NCBI RefSeq assembly: GCF_016463485.1
Contig: NZ_JAEMRD010000019.1
Location: 1 to 36,389 of the forward strand
DNA from: Brevundimonas sp.
Lineage (GTDB): Bacteria > Pseudomonadota > Alphaproteobacteria > Caulobacterales > Caulobacteraceae
Reading direction: 5' to 3'
Length of the DNA: 36,389 nt
Under the pieces are notes generated by a model, which saw only the letters and a program-made list of their open reading frames with translations, was not told where the DNA came from and ran no database searches. Shown piece after piece: positions 34,041 through 36,389 of this stretch; position 1 is the first letter of the stretch, and the number at the start of each line of letters is the position of its first letter. Position numbers and translations under genes: made by a program.

Positions 34041-34668
34041 GATGGACCTCTCGGGCGACGCAAGGACACTGTGGGACGCCGCCGTGGCTCTAGCCCGCGC
34101 CGCTGCGCCTGTCAGCCCGCGCCCTTTGCCGCCCCTGCTGTTCTTCACCGACCCGGTGAGGACGCCTGAGCCTTGGCGGACGGCGGAGCGCCTGCCGGAG
34201 GGGGCGGCGGTGGTTTTCCGGGGCTTTGGACGAGAAGACGCGCCAGAGACGGCCTGGCTTCTCCGAGAGGCGACCGAGGCGCGGGGCGTTCGGCTGTTGA
34301 TCGGGGATGATGCGGCTCTCGCTGAAGAGGTCGCCGCCGATGGCGTTCATCTGCCCGCCCGACGCCGACAGGAGGCGACCCGGCTGAAAGCCGCGCGTCC
34401 CGACTGGATCGTCACGGCGGCGGTCCACCAAGCCCACGATGGGACCAGCCTGGAAGGACTGGACGCGTTGATCGCTTCGCCGATTTTTCCGACAGCCAGC
34501 GCGTCGGCGCGACCTCTGATTGGGCTTGAAGGTTTGTCCAGCACTGTGGCGCTCGGCCTTCCGGTCTACGCCTTGGGTGGTGTCAGTCCGGACACGGTGC
34601 GAAACCTTCTCGGCAGCGGCGCTTGTGGGTTCGCGGGCATTGAAGCGATCCAGCGGGCGTTCGGATAA
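34039..34668 (+). CDS. thiE: Thiamine phosphate synthase-like protein
   Basis: 209 residues. The ThiE/TenI-like TIM barrel can be read: LLFFTDPVRTPEP, VVFRGFGRED, LLIGDDAALAEEVAADGVHLPAR, DWIVTAAVHQAHD, ALIASPIFPTASASA, and ALGGVSPDTVRNLLGSGACGFAGIEAIQ. ThiE joins HMP-PP and thiazole phosphate. Some expected residues are altered (for example the usual GPVFPT is SPIFPT and the helix before it is shorter), so a TenI-like role is possible. GGAG lies eight bases before ATG 34039; ATG 34042 is also in frame. Confidence 0.8.
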   Translation: MMDLSGDARTLWDAAVALARAAAPVSPRPLPPLLFFTDPVRTPEPWRTAERLPEGAAVVFRGFGREDAPETAWLLREATEARGVRLLIGDDAALAEEVAADGVHLPARRRQEATRLKAARPDWIVTAAVHQAHDGTSLEGLDALIASPIFPTASASARPLIGLEGLSSTVALGLPVYALGGVSPDTVRNLLGSGACGFAGIEAIQRAFG

Positions 34669-34688
34669 CGGGCCCTCCCAACCCATCA

Positions 34689-34823
34689 CCGTCACCCTCG
34701 GGCTCGACCCGAGGGCCGGATTGTCGGCAGGGAGTGAAGGGATTGTGCGGACGCGATCGTAGAGCACACCTCTGTCCGGCTTCGCACCACGTTCGGCCCT
34801 CGGGTCAAGGCCGGGGGTGACGG
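34689..34823. repeat. MITE-like palindromic repeat, family B, copy 2
   Basis: About 135 bp with terminal inverted repeats like those at 23919-24059: the left hairpin CCCTCGGG-CTCGA-CCCGAGGG is perfect, while the right one is imperfect (CGGGTCAAGGCCGG). It lies between the convergent ends of thiE and ntrZ, ending about 10 bp before the ntrZ stop. Confidence 0.85.
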
Positions 34824-34833
34824 CGTCCGTAGC

Positions 34834-35226
34834 CTAGAAGCGGAAGATCGATTCCAGACGGATGCGCGGCTGGGAGCGGCGATCGGTCTCGGCGGCGCGC
34901 GCCGGATCCTGGGCCGGACGGCCCAGGGTGGCGGCGGCTCCGACGCTGAGACGCGGGGTCACGGAATAGTAGGCGCCGGCTTCGGCATCGCCCCAGCGGG
35001 CCTCGCGCCCCACCGGCTGGTTCATGTTGAAGTTCAGGCCCCAGCGACCGTTCTCGTTCCAGCGCAGGCCACGACGTTGCGGCGCGGCCTGGGAACGCTG
35101 TGCGGCGGAGGCTTCGGACAGGGAGACGGCGGGCGCGCGCGAACGCGTCTGCGCGGAGGCTTCTCCGGCGACGGTCACAAGGGCGGCGGCCCCGATAAGT
35201 CCTGCGATGATCGCGCCGAACCGCAT
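34834..35226 (-). CDS. ntrZ: NtrZ family periplasmic regulatory protein
   Basis: 130 residues. Signal peptide MRFGAIIAGLIGAAALVTVA ending EASA before Gln26. The mature part has RRGLRWNENGRWGLNFNMNQPVGREARWGDAEAGAYYSVTPRLSVGAA and ends RIRLESIFRF, which I remember from Caulobacter NtrZ, a periplasmic inhibitor of the NtrY histidine kinase. ATG 35226 has AAGGG six bases ahead. Position between thiE and the DUF3576 gene near cenR and leuS agrees with the Caulobacter order. The NtrY/NtrX pair is not in the window. Confidence 0.82.
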   Translation of the reverse strand: MRFGAIIAGLIGAAALVTVAGEASAQTRSRAPAVSLSEASAAQRSQAAPQRRGLRWNENGRWGLNFNMNQPVGREARWGDAEAGAYYSVTPRLSVGAAATLGRPAQDPARAAETDRRSQPRIRLESIFRF

Positions 35227-35575
35227 TTCCAACCCTTCATCGCGGCAAGGGTGCCGCGCTACACACGAACCGGTGTCTTCACCGTGATCAGCGGCGATTA
35301 GACACCCCGCGACCATTCGGTCAACGCAACGAGCCCAAATCCCCCCGGTTCCAGCGACTCTGGACCGGGCTGTGGCCCATGCGTCACGCGACAGGTGGGG
35401 GCCGGGTCGCTCGCTTGCAACGCCACGGGGGCAGCTTCGCCTTGTCATTGCCCCTTTTCAGCGTGTTATAGAGCCTCGCTACGGCGTCGACCTTGCACAG
35501 GCGGCGCTGTCGCGCCTGCGCGGCCCATCTGGCTCAAGCGGTTCGGCGTCCACAGACTTGACGGAGATTTTCTTG

Positions 35576-36061
35576 ATGGCCCCCCACACAGCGACGGCCA
35601 GGACCCGGTCAACGACCCTGACCCGGGGCGTCGCGATCGCCGCCATCGCCTCCGGCCTGTTGCTGTCCGCCTGTGGCGGCATCCCCTTCATGGGCAAGCG
35701 CGACAATACGGCGGCCCGCACGGCCGCGGCCCAGGCCGGGATCGGCGTCAACGCCTATCTGTGGCGCGCCACCCTCGACACCCTCAGCTTCATGCCCCTT
35801 ATGACCGCGGATCCCTGGGGCGGGGTCGTGAACTATGACTGGTACGTCAATCCCCAGACCCCGAACGAGCGTTTCAAGGCCACGGTCTTCATCCTCGACA
35901 CCCGTCTGCGGGCCGATGCGCTGAACGTCACGGTGACGAAAGAGGTCAAGGACGCCTCGGGGGCCTGGACCGGCGCGCCCGTCGCCGCCCAGACCGAAAC
36001 CGACCTCGAGAACGCCATCCTGACCAAGGCGCGTCAGCTGAACCTCGCCAACGCGGGCTGA
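35576..36061 (+). CDS. DUF3576 domain lipoprotein
   Basis: 161 residues. Lipobox LLLSAC with Cys33 after a hydrophobic segment, then GVNAYLWRATLDTLSFMPLMTADPWGG, YDWYVNPQTPNERFKATVFILDTRLRADALNVTV and ETDLENAILTKARQLN, the DUF3576 core. It is regularly next to leuS in alphaproteobacteria as I recall, and may help outer-membrane biogenesis, though the function is not established. ATG 35576 is chosen to put the signal at the N-terminus. Confidence 0.9.
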   Translation: MAPHTATARTRSTTLTRGVAIAAIASGLLLSACGGIPFMGKRDNTAARTAAAQAGIGVNAYLWRATLDTLSFMPLMTADPWGGVVNYDWYVNPQTPNERFKATVFILDTRLRADALNVTVTKEVKDASGAWTGAPVAAQTETDLENAILTKARQLNLANAG

Positions 36062-36089
36062 GGCAGGCTTAACCCGCTCTCTTTTTGGG

Positions 36090-36129
36090 GCGCTAACGCT
36101 CGGCTCGCGGAGCCTCGCTGCTTGAGCGC
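36090..36129. repeat. Nested short palindrome, REP-like or terminator
   Basis: Outer arms GCGCT at 36090-36094 and AGCGC at 36125-36129 enclose the inner hairpin GGCTC-GCG-GAGCC (36102-36114). It lies just after the DUF3576 gene and may end its transcript. It shares an inverted 11-mer with the element at 26608-26638. Confidence 0.5.
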
Positions 36130-36216
36130 GACGCGCGTCCCGATTTTCTTGGGCCGTCTTGCCATTCGGGCTATGTGAGCGCGGAGGGGATCGCCCTCTC
36201 CGCTTCCAGGATTGCC

Positions 36217-36389
36217 GTGGCCCGTTACGACCCCAAGACCGCCGAACCCCGCCAGCAGGCGCGCTGGGCCCAGGCCGACGCCTTCGTCGCCAAGGACACC
36301 GGCCGGCCGAAATACTATGTGCTTGAGATGTTTCCCTATCCGTCGGGCAACATCCACATGGGCCACGCCCGCAACTATGTGATGGGCGA
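36217..36389 (+). CDS. leuS: Leucyl-tRNA synthetase, N-terminal fragment
   Basis: Charges tRNA-Leu. The first 57 codons are present before the window ends: [19 protein letters not shown], then [27 protein letters not shown], where HMGH is the class I HIGH signature and MFPYPSG is specific to LeuRS. GTG start at 36217, with GGAGGGG about 30 bases ahead and no closer clear ribosome site. The 155-bp gap upstream probably carries its promoter. Confidence 0.96.
   Translation, partial: MARYDPKTAEPRQQARWAQADAFVAKDTGRPKYYVLEMFPYPSGNIHMGHARNYVMG

Noticed and set aside
1-36389. tRNA or rRNA genes
   Set aside because: No cloverleaf with a TTCGA-type loop or rRNA-like stretch was noticed in the gaps.

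Overview
The window is high-GC DNA with strong G/C third-position bias and almost no space between genes. The gene content points to an alphaproteobacterium of the Caulobacterales, most likely Brevundimonas or a close relative. The main reasons are a CenR-type response regulator, a protein ending like the periplasmic regulator NtrZ, a DUF3576 lipoprotein directly before leuS, and a lysC/ubiG pair close to ptsP. This assignment is an inference from protein resemblance and remembered gene order, because no search could be run.

Layout. 1-5906: folC (cut by the window edge), a heparinase II/III-like protein and rpe, all on the minus strand, then a 410-bp gene-free gap, a Tat-type dienelactone hydrolase (minus) and the exonuclease III gene xth (plus). 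5910-10844: ispG, a RodZ-like membrane HTH protein and ptsP (minus). 10966-14357: an accessory-looking block holding a tandem winged-helix protein, an exported alpha/beta hydrolase and a membrane LytTR regulator. 14388-17778: lysC (minus), a two-gene toxin-antitoxin module whose antitoxin joins an HTH to an AbrB-like domain, ubiG and a small overlapping gene. 17887-23889: lipoprotein, GNAT, DUF6265, AraC, DUF1178, Nit-type amidohydrolase, glutaredoxin, comF, an NDUFAF5-like methyltransferase, Flp pilin and a MutT-type Nudix protein. 24189-29514: DUF350 protein with a trypsin-like protease, isoaspartyl peptidase, quinone oxidoreductase, 2OG-Fe(II) oxygenase and prfA. 29726-36389: an orphan response regulator, a TauE/SafE exporter behind a possible structured leader, two lipoproteins, cenR, yggS, thiE, ntrZ, a DUF3576 lipoprotein and the start of leuS.

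Most genes are housekeeping: folate, pentose phosphate, isoprenoid, lysine/threonine and thiamine biosynthesis, ubiquinone, translation termination and charging, nitrogen-type PTS, and envelope regulation. The points of most interest are the HTH-AbrB/PIN module, the possible pseudoknotted leader before the TauE/SafE gene, two families of MITE-like palindromic repeats (two copies each), two divergent gene pairs whose start codons share one CATG, and the DUF350/protease pair.
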